The notes: generated from the sequence alone by a model not told the origin. A stretch of DNA of 64,000 nt from Chloroflexota bacterium (GCA_028873965.1 JAPPMU010000033.1:1-64000); one strand, 5' to 3'. Positions 25,122 to 33,199 are shown, counted from the stretch's first letter. Program-made: numbers and translations.

Positions 25122-25709
25122 TCACGTGGGACGGTGGAACACCTCCACCTGCCGCAGGTAGTTGCGCAGCAGGTCGTGGCCGACGACGGTCAGGATCGAC
25201 TCGGGGTGGAACTGCACGCCCTCCACGGGCAGCTCCTTGTGGCGCACGCCCATGATGAGGCCGTTGTCGGTCCATGCCGTCACTTCCAGGAAGTCGGGCA
25301 CAGTCTCGGGATAGATGACCAGGCTGTGGTAGCGGATGCCCTCGAACGGGTTGGGCAGGCCGGCGAAAACCCCCTTGCCATCGTGGTGGATCATCGAGGT
25401 TTTGCCGTGGCGAATCTCGCCGGCGCGGTCCACAGTTGCGCCGTAGGCGTCGCCGATGCACTGGTGGCCCAGGCATACGCCCAGCACCGGCAGTTTGGGG
25501 CCGAAGTGCCGGATAACGTCGTTGGAGATCCCGGCCTCACGGGGTGTGCAGGGCCCCGGCGACACCACGATGCCCTCGGGCTGCATGGCCTCGATGTCCT
25601 CGATGGAGGTCTTGTCGTTGCGCACCACCTCAACCTCGGCGCCCAGCTCGCACAGGTACTGGTAGAGGTTGTAGGTGAAGCTGTCGTAGTTGTCGATGAG
25701 TAGCAGCAT
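25122..25709 (-). CDS. trpG: Anthranilate/aminodeoxychorismate synthase glutaminase
   Basis: The 195-residue class-I glutamine amidotransferase supplies ammonia to chorismate-using synthases. Motifs: LLLIDNYDSFTYNLYQYL at the N-terminus, SPGPCTPREAG, the nucleophile elbow GVCLGHQCIG (Cys near 79), and EGVQFHPES with the His/Glu of the triad. The partner trpE lies upstream on the same strand with two small genes between. Either TrpG or PabA naming is possible; the T-box upstream of trpE with a Trp codon favours tryptophan synthesis. No good ribosome site noted at the ATG. Confidence 0.92.
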   Translation of the reverse strand: MLLLIDNYDSFTYNLYQYLCELGAEVEVVRNDKTSIEDIEAMQPEGIVVSPGPCTPREAGISNDVIRHFGPKLPVLGVCLGHQCIGDAYGATVDRAGEIRHGKTSMIHHDGKGVFAGLPNPFEGIRYHSLVIYPETVPDFLEVTAWTDNGLIMGVRHKELPVEGVQFHPESILTVVGHDLLRNYLRQVEVFHRPT

Positions 25710-25781
25710 GGATCGGCTCTCTGGATTTCGGCCCCGTATCGAGTACGGGGCGACGTTCTTTCGTCAGAATGACGGTTCGGG

Positions 25782-26222
25782 TCAGTAGAGTTCCACCAGT
25801 TCCAGCCAGTTGCCGTCCGGGTCCTGGCAGTAGGACGCCTTGCGCACCATGTTGCCGTCGTCGTCGTACATCGGCACCGGCGGCGTGGGGTAAGTGAGGC
25901 CACGGTTGCGGGTGTTCTCGTAGAAGGCGTCGATGTCCTCGACGTAGAAGGCCAGGTGCGCGGCGCGGACGTCGTTCTTGTCGAAATCGGCGTACCCACC
26001 CTCCGGGTTCATGTACTGGATGAGCTCCAGCTGGTGCCCGTCGCCCATGTCGAAGAACGCGCCCTTGATGTGCGTGTCCGGGAATCCCAGCAGCGTGGTG
26101 GGGAACTCACCGGTGCGCTCGGTGCGCATGGTCAGCGTTAGGCCCAGCACGTCCGAGTAGAAGGCGACGGCGGCCTCCAGGTCCTTGACGATGAAGCCGG
26201 TGTGGAAGAATGATTTGAGCAT
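25782..26222 (-). CDS. VOC-superfamily (glyoxalase-like) protein
   Basis: A 146-residue protein with two beta-alpha-beta-beta-beta modules of the vicinal-oxygen-chelate superfamily. The N-terminal FFHTGFIVKDLEAAVAFYSDVLG and C-terminal YCQDPDGNWLELVELY are diagnostic; metal-ligand candidates are His in the first strand, His in DGHQLELIQY and Glu in the last strand (LELVE). It could be a lactoylglutathione-lyase-like or methylmalonyl-CoA-epimerase-like enzyme; the substrate is not readable. GGAGG precedes the ATG. It lies between trpE and trpG in the same direction. Confidence 0.85.
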   Translation of the reverse strand: MLKSFFHTGFIVKDLEAAVAFYSDVLGLTLTMRTERTGEFPTTLLGFPDTHIKGAFFDMGDGHQLELIQYMNPEGGYADFDKNDVRAAHLAFYVEDIDAFYENTRNRGLTYPTPPVPMYDDDGNMVRKASYCQDPDGNWLELVELY

Positions 26223-26232
26223 TGTTGACCTC

Positions 26233-26595
26233 CTATGGGAGCAAAGGTTCCAGGGCTGACATCAATCGCTGAACTTGATTTAAGCCATCACGGACCATCT
26301 CCTCACGCAACCAACCTTCATAAAAGTTGGTGTGCAACGATGACGCCATTTGAAAATCGCGGCGGATGTTGACGTCGCCTGATTCATTGGTCAGTAAGGC
26401 GGCGGCCTCGAATAGGCTATCGTGGCTGTAGTGCTCCCATCCGCGTTGCTCCGCTATTGCTTTCACCACCGAAGCAGCGGCGCCCCAGCCTTTCTCAGAC
26501 GCCTGGCGTAGGTCGCCGTTTTCCAATTCCTTAAAGGCTTGCCGGAGGAAGTCCGATGCTGCCGTTTGGTACTTTAAAACTTGAATGAAACTCAC
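26233..26595 (-). CDS. PaREP1/HEPN-like small helical protein
   Basis: A 120-residue all-helical protein. LRQAFKELENGDLRQASEKG and WGAAASVVKAIAEQRGWEHY, followed by a C-terminal ASSLHTNFYEGWL, resemble PaREP1/HEPN-type proteins common in archaea and some thermophilic or uncultivated bacteria. HEPN relatives bind nucleotides or act as RNases, but the R-x4-6-H signature is not clear here. The start is GTG 26595 with AGGA 7 nt upstream. It lies between trpE and the VOC gene on the same strand. Confidence 0.65.
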   Translation of the reverse strand: MSFIQVLKYQTAASDFLRQAFKELENGDLRQASEKGWGAAASVVKAIAEQRGWEHYSHDSLFEAAALLTNESGDVNIRRDFQMASSLHTNFYEGWLREEMVRDGLNQVQRLMSALEPLLP

Positions 26596-26665
26596 TGCAT
26601 CCTGCTGAATGGTTGCATTTCTGATACTTTTATACCAAAGCTAAGCGCCTAAAAACCAGCGGGTT

Positions 26666-28126
26666 TCAGGCGGCCCCCTCTGCTACGTCGATGGCGCGCA
26701 TCATCGCGCCCGACTTGTGGCGAGTCTCCATGTACTCGTCCTCGGCCACGCTGTCGGCAACCACGCCGCCGCCGGCCTGGACGTACATCACGCCGTCCTT
26801 GAAGATGCCGGTGCGCAGGACCAGGGCGGTGTCCATGTTGCCGTTGTAGCTGAAGTAGGCCACCGCGCCGCCGTAGGGGCCGCGCCGCTCCTGCTCCACC
26901 TCGGCGATGATCTCCATGGCGCGGATCTTGGGCGCGCCGGAGACGGTGCCAGCGGGGAAACACGCCCGCAAAGCGTCGTAGGGGGTCATGTCGGACCGCA
27001 GTTGACCCTCGACGTGGGACACCAGGTGCATGACGTGGGAGAAGCGCTCGACGTCCATGTACTGGGTGACGCTGACGGTGCCGGGTACGCTGACCCGTCC
27101 GATGTCGTTGCGGCCGAGGTCCAGCAGCATGATGTGTTCGGCCTGCTGCTTTTCGCTGCCCTTGAGTTCCTCCTCCAGGGCGATATCTTCGGCCGGCGTC
27201 TGCCCGCGCGGGCGCGTGCCGGCGATGGGATGCGTGGAGACGGTGCCATCGTGGACGGTGGCCACCGTCTCGATGGCGGCCCCGACAATCTGGAAGCCGT
27301 TCAGGTCCAGGTAGTACATGTAGGGCGACGGGTTGCTGCCGCGCAGGGCGCGGTACACCTGGAACGGATGGGCGTCGGTGTGGCGGCTGAACCGCTGGGA
27401 ATTGACCACCTGGATCACGTCGCCGGCGTAGATGTACTCAATGCACTTCTCGATGACGGCTTCGTATTCCGCCACGGTGAAGTTGGATTGAGTTTCGCTG
27501 CCCACTGGCAGCGCCGGCGTCGCCAGCAGTTCCGGCGGGATTTCCAGCGGCCGGGAGAGGCGGTCCACCATGCGCTCAATCTTGGCGGTTGCCGCATCAT
27601 AGGCCGCTTCGATGTCGTCACCATCCAGCCGGACGTGGCTGACCACCTTGATGTCGTGGCGCAGGTGGTCGAACACCAGCAGCGTGTCGGTGAACATGAA
27701 GACCGCCTCGGGCAGGCCCTGGGGGTCGGCCTCCGGCATGGGCACGCGCGGCTCGAAGTAGTGCACCGCGTCGTAGGCGACGTAGCCCACGCCGCCCCCG
27801 TGGAACGGCGGCAGACCCTCTACGGGGATCAGCCGGAAGGTGTCCATTTCCCGCTGCACCAGGGTCAGCGGGTCCACTGTGCCGGATGGCTGATCGGCGC
27901 CGGTGCTGAACACGTCGTAGGGCTCGGTGCCGATGAAGCTGTAGCGACCGATGCGTTCGCCGCCGGCCACCGATTCCAGCAGGAAGGAGTACGGCGGGCG
28001 CGCCACCTTCAGGTAGGCCGACACGGGAGTTTCCAGGTCGGCGTTGATGGTGCGGTACACGGGGCAGAGGTTCCCCTGTCCGGCCAGGGCGCGAACCTGA
28101 TCAAGAGTGGGATAGTACATTGTCAT
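26666..28126 (-). CDS. trpE: Anthranilate synthase component I
   Basis: The 486-residue enzyme converts chorismate to anthranilate with ammonia from TrpG. LLESVAGGERIGRYSF near residue 50 is the tryptophan feedback motif of TrpE. The catalytic chorismate-binding domain has PIAGTRPRGQTPAEDI, HIMLLDLGRNDIGRVS, FPAGTVSGAPKIRAMEI and YFSYNGNMDTALVLRT, then VQAGGGVVADS. I start at 28126 (MTMYYPTL); the frame reaches 28162 without family sequence. A tryptophan T-box precedes the gene. trpG is 0.9 kb downstream; trpC, D, F, B and A are absent from the window. Confidence 0.93.
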   Translation of the reverse strand: MTMYYPTLDQVRALAGQGNLCPVYRTINADLETPVSAYLKVARPPYSFLLESVAGGERIGRYSFIGTEPYDVFSTGADQPSGTVDPLTLVQREMDTFRLIPVEGLPPFHGGGVGYVAYDAVHYFEPRVPMPEADPQGLPEAVFMFTDTLLVFDHLRHDIKVVSHVRLDGDDIEAAYDAATAKIERMVDRLSRPLEIPPELLATPALPVGSETQSNFTVAEYEAVIEKCIEYIYAGDVIQVVNSQRFSRHTDAHPFQVYRALRGSNPSPYMYYLDLNGFQIVGAAIETVATVHDGTVSTHPIAGTRPRGQTPAEDIALEEELKGSEKQQAEHIMLLDLGRNDIGRVSVPGTVSVTQYMDVERFSHVMHLVSHVEGQLRSDMTPYDALRACFPAGTVSGAPKIRAMEIIAEVEQERRGPYGGAVAYFSYNGNMDTALVLRTGIFKDGVMYVQAGGGVVADSVAEDEYMETRHKSGAMMRAIDVAEGAA

Positions 28127-28160
28127 GTTGTAATTTCCAGATGTGTTGGGCGGCGACGAC

Positions 28161-28193
28161 AAAACAAAAAGCCCGTCCCCTGCGGGACGAGCC
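28161..28193 (-). terminator. T-box attenuator terminator
   Basis: On the minus strand GGCTCGTCCC, loop GCAG, GGGACGGGC, then TTTTTGTTTTG. The stem includes one G-U pair. It overlaps the T-box core downstream strand, as expected for a transcription-attenuating T-box. Confidence 0.85.
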
Positions 28194-28422
28194 TTATGGC
28201 CGTGATGCCACCCTGCATACGGTGTTCGATGGGCGTGTAACGCGGCCCATACGGCCCGGCCTACTCAACGTCGCTTCATGTACGGACGGCACTCTTTCAG
28301 CGGGCGGCTCCGGGGTCCATTCACCGCCTGCGCCTGGCGCCGGTTCGCAGCTAACCCGGCTCTCTGGGCCTCGCTGGGCGGTTACTAATCCCCTTCACGG
28401 CAATTGGGTATTCTGATTTGCG
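28163..28422 (-). promoter_or_regulatory. Tryptophan T-box leader of trpE
   Basis: The leader RNA of trpE shows T-box landmarks in order (minus strand): AGAGAGCCGGG in Stem I, a specifier loop GGTGAA-TGG-ACC with the Trp codon TGG at 28319-28317, GAGTAGGCCGGG, then the T-box core CAGGGTGGCATCACG (28215-28201), and a terminator hairpin (28193-28171). Uncharged tRNA-Trp would bind the specifier and the T-box bulge and stabilise the antiterminator. The codon, gene and layout agree, so I consider this firm. Confidence 0.85.
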
Positions 28423-28428
28423 CGGATA

Positions 28429-28457
28429 ATTGTAGGGCGGGCGGATGGGGGCGTCAA
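28429..28457 (-). promoter_or_regulatory. Promoter of the trp T-box transcript
   Basis: On the minus strand TTGACG (28457-28452), 17-nt spacer, TACAAT (28434-28429). Predicted transcription start is about 28422, right before Stem I of the T-box. Confidence 0.65.
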
Positions 28458-28577
28458 CGGCGCGCAAAGCCGGTTCAGGATGTGATGGTCGTCGGCAACT
28501 GGGCTGGCGGCCTGCCTGGGCCGCACCGGTGACGTGTAGCGCAGCAATGGTACGCCGGCAGTTTGGAATGCGGCGTA

Positions 28578-29057
28578 TTACTCCGACGTTGCGGCGTTCA
28601 GAATAGAGATGACTCGGTTTTTATCTTCCGCGCCGAGCGTATCATCTGCCAGGACGGCAGCGATTTGTTCCCGTAGCAGCGATTCGCGTCCCTCAGCGCG
28701 TCCCTCGGCAAGACCTTGTTCGCGTCCCTCTTTTTCGCCCTTGACGCGAGCTTGTTCCGCTTCCTCTCGCCATTTCCTGCGCCTGGCCAGCGCGATGTCG
28801 TACAGTGTCATGAGCACTCCAATTGTGAAAGGCACTGACCCGATGGCAGCCTGAGAGACGATGCTGGACACCAGCAACAGATAGGCCACCTTGTGAAACG
28901 GCAATCGGGTAAGTGCATTGGCAATAGTTTGTCCTTCCCGGATCCCAATGATGGTTTCATTGAGTATCAACGACGCTGCTAGCGAAAGCGTGATCCAAAC
29001 CCGCCAGTCATTTATTGTGGTCCGGATGAGTTGGGGCAGTTCAGTTATGCGCATCAT
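28578..29057 (-). CDS. Membrane protein with charged coiled-coil tail
   Basis: A 159-residue protein I do not recognise. Two or three hydrophobic segments occupy residues 18-90 (WITLSLAASLILNETIIGI and AYLLLVSSIVSQAAIGSVPF), followed by a strongly charged Arg/Glu-rich helix with repeats EGREQGLAEGRAEGRES (about 105-130) and a short C-terminal helix ending ISILNAATSE. The EGRAEGR-type tail resembles the C-terminal repeats of Rpn/PD-D/E-like and other proteins, but the nuclease domain is absent. The start is the first of two ATGs. Function unknown. Confidence 0.6.
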   Translation of the reverse strand: MMRITELPQLIRTTINDWRVWITLSLAASLILNETIIGIREGQTIANALTRLPFHKVAYLLLVSSIVSQAAIGSVPFTIGVLMTLYDIALARRRKWREEAEQARVKGEKEGREQGLAEGRAEGRESLLREQIAAVLADDTLGAEDKNRVISILNAATSE

Positions 29058-29072
29058 AGCATGGAGGCTGGC

Positions 29073-30041
29073 CTACGGCGTCAGCAGTATCTTCCCCGTG
29101 GTCTCCCTGCCCTCCAGCCGGCGGTGGGCCTCGGCGGCTTCGGACAGTGGGAGGTTGAGGGTGACCTTGAGTCTGATCTCGCCCGACTGGACCCAGGACA
29201 GGCATTCCTCGGCCCGTTGCAGCAGTTCGTCGCGCGTGGCCGTATAGTCGCCCAGCGTGGGGCGGGTGAGGAACAGCGAGCCGTTGCGCAGCATCCCCGA
29301 GTCCACTGCGCCCACCGGGCCGCCGGCCTGTCCGTAGAGGGCCATGCAGCCGCGCCGTCCCAGTACCCGCAGGCCCTTCTCGAAGGTCGTCGCGCCCACG
29401 GCGTCGTAGATGATCTTGACGCCCTGGCCGTCGGTCATCCGCCGTATCTCTTCCTCGAAGTCCTGCCGAGTGTAGAGGATGACGTCGTCGGCGCCGGCGT
29501 TGCTGGCAAGGGCGGCCTTGTCGTCAGTGGACACGGTGGTGTACACGTGGAGGCCCATGCGCTTGAGCATCTGGATGAGCAGCAGGCCCATGCCGCCGGC
29601 CCCGGCGTGAACCAGGGCGCTCTGGCCGGCCCGCAGCGGCGCAATGTCGTTGACCAGGAAGTGCGCGGTCATGCACTGGAGCAGGGTGGCCGCGCCGGTC
29701 TCGAAGTCCATGTCGTCGGGTATGCGCACCAGCAGCCAGGCGGGCACGGCCTGCTGCTCGGCATAAGACCCCGTGTGCATGGCGTAGGCGACCCGGTCGC
29801 CCACGGATACCTCGGTCACGCCGTCGCCCACGGCGATCACCTCGCCCGATGCCTCCCGGCCGGGCGTCCAGGGAAACGCTGCCGGCGGGTTGGTGCCCTT
29901 CCGGCTGGAGACGTCGGTGTAGTTGACGCCGATGTTGCGGATGGCGACTACCGCTTCGCCCGGTCCGGCGGCGGGTTCGGGCATGTCCTCGTATTTCAGT
30001 ACGTCGGGTCCGCCGACTTCGTAGGCGCGTATGCCTTTCAT
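29073..30041 (-). CDS. Zinc-independent quinone oxidoreductase-like MDR enzyme
   Basis: The 322-residue enzyme belongs to the medium-chain dehydrogenase/reductase superfamily, quinone oxidoreductase branch (NADPH-dependent). Features: N-terminal GroES-like fold with RNIGVNYTDVSSRKG and PWTPGREASGEVIAVGDGV, no zinc-ligand cysteines, then the Rossmann motif VHAGAGGMGLLLIQMLKRMG near residue 140. The C-terminal GKILLTP is typical. GGAGG precedes the ATG. It directly follows the MmgE/PrpD gene (5-nt gap) and is co-transcribed with it. Substrate unknown. Confidence 0.88.
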   Translation of the reverse strand: MKGIRAYEVGGPDVLKYEDMPEPAAGPGEAVVAIRNIGVNYTDVSSRKGTNPPAAFPWTPGREASGEVIAVGDGVTEVSVGDRVAYAMHTGSYAEQQAVPAWLLVRIPDDMDFETGAATLLQCMTAHFLVNDIAPLRAGQSALVHAGAGGMGLLLIQMLKRMGLHVYTTVSTDDKAALASNAGADDVILYTRQDFEEEIRRMTDGQGVKIIYDAVGATTFEKGLRVLGRRGCMALYGQAGGPVGAVDSGMLRNGSLFLTRPTLGDYTATRDELLQRAEECLSWVQSGEIRLKVTLNLPLSEAAEAHRRLEGRETTGKILLTP

Positions 30042-30046
30042 GGTCT

Positions 30047-31351
30047 TTAACCTCCAAGTACGGATGCCATTCCGGTCACGTTTTCGATTTCCAGGATGCC
30101 GCGGAAACTGCTGACCGCTTCGTCAATGTGGTCGGCCGGCAGGATGTAGCGGGTGCAATAGAGGAACTTCGCGTCCAGTTCTTCAGGGTCCAGGGGCATG
30201 GCCGGCGAGCCCCGGGGGTGGTCGATACGATGGCGCAGGGTGCGTCCGTCATTGAGGGTTATCGCCACCTCGGCCGGGTCGAGCGCCAGCGGAGATGCCG
30301 ACAGGGTGGCTTCGACGGATACGCGCTCCATCATGTCGCGCACGCCCTCGTCCCGAACTGCCGGCTCGGAAAAGAAATTTATCAGCGGCGCCCCGTGGCA
30401 CAGGGTCGCGGCGGCAATGAACCCGATTGAACGTCGGGCCTGCCAACCGTCGGCAGGAAGGACGTGCGGCAGTTGTTCGGTGGCGCCGGCGGTCACTCCG
30501 ATGTGTACGGCAGAGACGTCGGACGGCTCAAATCGGTGCAGTTGGGCAAGGCCGAGAATAGCGTCAATCACGCTGTGGCTCGCCGGATGGCAGGGATACG
30601 GACGGATGGTGACCCCCGGATCCTCAAGACGCCAGCGTACACCGAGATCGGCGAAATCCGCCGTTCCTACGGTCGCGCTGGCGGACTTTCCATCAATTCC
30701 CGCCTCGGCGCTCAGGGCGGCCATCACTCCCTGCATGGCGGCTCTGCCTTCCGACATGGCGGCCGCACCGGCGGAACCGTACTCCATGCCACCGCTCGCT
30801 GCATCAACCGCCAAACCGATTGCGCTGGCCAGGCCGTCAGCATCCAACCCGAGCAGCATGGACGATGCCACCGCTGCCCCCACCGCGCCGGCGGAGGCTC
30901 CCTGCAACCCGGCGGCGCTGAGGCGGGCCGCCACCTCGCATCCCGCGGCGAAGGCCGTAAGCACGTCCGGCCCTGAATACCCGTGCATCTCGCCCAGAGC
31001 CATCACGGGTGGAAACACGGCCGCCGTGACGTGCGCTCTGGAATCCACAGTGTTGTCGTCGTAGTCCAGCAGCCGCACCAGCGTTCCGTTCACCAGCGAC
31101 GCATACACCGGCGAGGTGCGCATCCCCATGCCGATGATGGTGCTGCGGCCGTTGCCGCCCATCTCACGAACGACGCGGGCCAGGGCGACTCCATCGGGAT
31201 GCGCCGCGCCGGCGAGAGCGGCGCCGGCGGCGTTGAGCATCATCTCCCGGCACAGCTCGGCCACGGGAGGCGGCACGGTAATGTCCGATTGGGCTATGCC
31301 GGTGGCGAACTCGGCGATCCGTTGTATGGGTTCAGGTTCTGTACGATTCAT
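30047..31351 (-). CDS. MmgE/PrpD family protein
   Basis: The 434-residue protein matches the MmgE/PrpD superfamily, which includes 2-methylcitrate dehydratase, iminodisuccinate epimerase and cis-aconitate decarboxylase. Family sequence includes LLDYDDNTVDSRAHVTAAVFP (cut here to key residues DYDD...SRAH), TAFAAGCEVAARLS, AIGLAVDAASGG and IRPYPCHPASHSVIDAIL. No Fe-S cluster. It starts an apparent two-gene unit with the quinone oxidoreductase. No ribosome site precedes the ATG, so the start or the leader could be unusual. Substrate cannot be assigned. Confidence 0.85.
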   Translation of the reverse strand: MNRTEPEPIQRIAEFATGIAQSDITVPPPVAELCREMMLNAAGAALAGAAHPDGVALARVVREMGGNGRSTIIGMGMRTSPVYASLVNGTLVRLLDYDDNTVDSRAHVTAAVFPPVMALGEMHGYSGPDVLTAFAAGCEVAARLSAAGLQGASAGAVGAAVASSMLLGLDADGLASAIGLAVDAASGGMEYGSAGAAAMSEGRAAMQGVMAALSAEAGIDGKSASATVGTADFADLGVRWRLEDPGVTIRPYPCHPASHSVIDAILGLAQLHRFEPSDVSAVHIGVTAGATEQLPHVLPADGWQARRSIGFIAAATLCHGAPLINFFSEPAVRDEGVRDMMERVSVEATLSASPLALDPAEVAITLNDGRTLRHRIDHPRGSPAMPLDPEELDAKFLYCTRYILPADHIDEAVSSFRGILEIENVTGMASVLGG

Positions 31352-31413
31352 GGCAGGGCAAGGATACCGACGGCCGGCGCGCGGCGCAACGGAGGGGCAC
31401 AGAGGTCGCGGTG

Positions 31414-31419
31414 TATAAT
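31414..31419 (+). promoter_or_regulatory. -10 box for leaderless hicA
   Basis: TATAAT preceded by GTG lies 6 nt before the GTG start codon of hicA at 31426. Transcription would begin at or next to the start codon, so hicA mRNA is probably leaderless and has no Shine-Dalgarno. Confidence 0.55.
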
Positions 31420-31425
31420 GCCGGC

Positions 31426-31617
31426 GTGGACAGCAGGACGGTGATACGGCGATTGCGCCAGGACGGCTGGTATGTTCATCACATCACCGGATCGCATCAC
31501 CAGATGAAGCACCCAACCAAGCGCGGAACTACATCAGTGCCTCACCCGCGAAAATATCTCAAGGTTGGAACAATACGGAGCATCGAGCGGCAATCCGGCG
31601 TCAGACTACGGCCGTGA
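31426..31617 (+). CDS. hicA: HicA-family mRNA interferase toxin
   Basis: The 63-residue protein is a full-length HicA toxin, a double-stranded-RNA-binding-like mRNA interferase. It has the DSRTVIRRLRQDGWYVHHIT start, catalytic GSHHQMKHPT (the essential His), then VPHPRKYLKVGTIRSIERQSG. I choose GTG 31426, which gives the exact family N-terminus; an earlier GTG at 31411 overlaps the -10 box. The antitoxin gene follows 12 nt downstream in the usual HicA-HicB order. Confidence 0.88.
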   Translation: MDSRTVIRRLRQDGWYVHHITGSHHQMKHPTKRGTTSVPHPRKYLKVGTIRSIERQSGVRLRP

Positions 31618-31629
31618 AGGAAACCTGAC

Positions 31630-32424
31630 ATGGAACGAACGTACATTGCGTTGGTTGAAAAAGACCCGGGTAGTGACTACGGCGTTTGGTTCACGGACCT
31701 TCCCGGCTGCATCACGGCCGGAAGCACCTTTGAGGAAGCGTGCGAAATGGCGCGGGAGGTGCTGATGCTGCATTTGGAAGGCATGTCGGAAGGCGACGAA
31801 GAAATCCCGCTACCCAGTTGCGCTAATGACGTACTGGCGCATCCTGACGCCGCTGACGCCATCGCCCTGATCGTGGTTGAAGCCTTGCCGGAACGCACTC
31901 CGGAAGAAGCGCAGGCGGAGCTTGAAGCGTTCCTGGCCTCGGACGAGTACCAGGAGATCTACGGTACTCCGCTAACAGAAGAGGAATTGGATAATTTGTA
32001 CGAGCCTCTGGAGGAGCCGTCCCAGTCCGCAATCTCGCTCAAACCTGTACCCGACACCAGCGCCGGACGGACTTATGCCGCACTGGTGATTCAAAACCCC
32101 GATGATGGTTTTGTCGTCAGTTTCCCGGACCTTGCCGGTTGTACCGCCTCCGGAAGCACCCTTGAGGAAACATGCGAGGTGGCACGGGGAGCCCTGGCGC
32201 TGCATTTGGAAGGGTTGGCTGTGCGTGGCGAGTTTGTTATCGCGCCGAGCCCCGCAAACGCGGTATGGGAGCATCCCGATGCCGCCGACGCCGTAGCCTT
32301 GATTGTGGTTGAGGCTTTGCCGGAACGATCGGAAGAAGCACAGGCGGCACTGACGACGTTCAAGTCTGTTGCGGAATACGCCAATTCGTATAGCGGCAAC
32401 GGCGCAATCGCGGAGACTGTCTGA
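31630..32424 (+). CDS. hicB: Tandem two-domain HicB antitoxin-like protein
   Basis: The 264-residue protein contains two HicB domains. Domain 1 (residues 1-110) has YIALVEKDPGSDYGVWFTDL, PGCITAGSTFEEACEMAREV and a DAADAIALIVVEALPERTPE tail; domain 2 (about 142-250) repeats it as YAALVIQNPDDGFVVSFPDL, AGCTASGSTLEETCEVARGA and DAADAVALIVVEALPERSEE. The two match closely along their length, so one arose by duplication. A normal HicB has one such partially degraded RNase-H-like domain plus a DNA-binding segment; no ribbon-helix-helix or helix-turn-helix tail is obvious here. It should neutralise HicA. Confidence 0.85.
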   Translation: MERTYIALVEKDPGSDYGVWFTDLPGCITAGSTFEEACEMAREVLMLHLEGMSEGDEEIPLPSCANDVLAHPDAADAIALIVVEALPERTPEEAQAELEAFLASDEYQEIYGTPLTEEELDNLYEPLEEPSQSAISLKPVPDTSAGRTYAALVIQNPDDGFVVSFPDLAGCTASGSTLEETCEVARGALALHLEGLAVRGEFVIAPSPANAVWEHPDAADAVALIVVEALPERSEEAQAALTTFKSVAEYANSYSGNGAIAETV

Positions 32425-32503
32425 GTTTTGATGGAAGTTGTCGTACTATACTGAACGGTGGAACATACCGGCAGGTGAATAACTCCAAAGGAAGGTTTTG
32501 CAT

Positions 32504-33133
32504 ATGGATACCAACACTATCGCTATTGTGGTTGCCATAGTCGGGGTGGGCGTGGCTCTGTCGGGGATAGGGATCACCGTGCTGATAATCCTGCTTCGAG
32601 GATTCTTCCGTCTGGGCCAATTGTTCCAGCGCATCGACGCCCAGGACGAAAACATCCTGCAGGCGCGCGACGACATCCAGCAGTTACGCACGGAAACGCA
32701 GGACGACATCCAGCAGTCGCGTACTGAAACGCGAGGCGATATCCGGCAGGTGCGCGACGACGTCCAGCAGTTACGCACGGAAACGCGGGACGGCATCCAG
32801 CAGTTACGCACGGAAACGCAGGACGACATCCAGCAGTTACGCACGGAAACGCGAGGCGAGATCCGGCAGGTGCGCGACGACGTCCAGCAGTTACGCACGG
32901 AAACGCGGGACGGCTTCCAGCAGTTACGCACGGAAATGCGGGACAGCACCCAGCAGTTACGCACGGAAATGCGGGACGGCTTCCAGCAGTCACGCACGGA
33001 AACGCGAGACGACATCCAGCAGTTAACCGCCGCAATACGTCAAACTAACGAAATGGTGATAGCTCTTGCCAACCACCGCCACGACCAGGATGGCAATATC
33101 ATTTTCATCTTGCCGGTTCAACCTGGGGGATGA
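32504..33133 (+). CDS. Membrane-anchored coiled-coil repeat protein
   Basis: A 209-residue protein with one N-terminal transmembrane segment (IAIVVAIVGVGVALSGIGI, residues 6-30). A long coiled coil follows, built from 11-residue units such as QQLRTETRDGI, twice interrupted by 7-residue RQVRDDV. The unit order 11-11-7-11 forms a 120-bp block repeated in tandem (32701-32820 and 32821-32940, about eight differences). Hendecads suit right-handed or nearly straight coiled coils. The tail (about 185-209) is a short strand-like cap. GGAAGG lies 9 nt before the ATG. A structural or spacer role is likely; no enzymatic domain. Confidence 0.75.
   Translation: MDTNTIAIVVAIVGVGVALSGIGITVLIILLRGFFRLGQLFQRIDAQDENILQARDDIQQLRTETQDDIQQSRTETRGDIRQVRDDVQQLRTETRDGIQQLRTETQDDIQQLRTETRGEIRQVRDDVQQLRTETRDGFQQLRTEMRDSTQQLRTEMRDGFQQSRTETRDDIQQLTAAIRQTNEMVIALANHRHDQDGNIIFILPVQPGG
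32701..32940 (+). repeat. Tandem 120-bp in-gene repeat
   Basis: Two consecutive 120-bp blocks differ at about eight positions. Each holds 33+33+21+33 bp sub-units coding the 11-11-7-11 residue pattern. It is coding, not CRISPR: units have no unique spacers and keep the reading frame. Confidence 0.85.
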
Positions 33134-33199
33134 AGCACCGGGTCACTGGCGTCGAAACAATACGAGGGAATCTGTCTGGAGCCGGAGGTTGACCACTCT

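Noticed and set aside
26717-28240. 507-codon plus-strand open frame
   Set aside because: Antisense shadow of trpE with no ribosome site and biased composition.
32680-33020. CRISPR-like array of ~33-bp repeats
   Set aside because: Units abut without unique spacers, keep one frame and encode a regular coiled coil.
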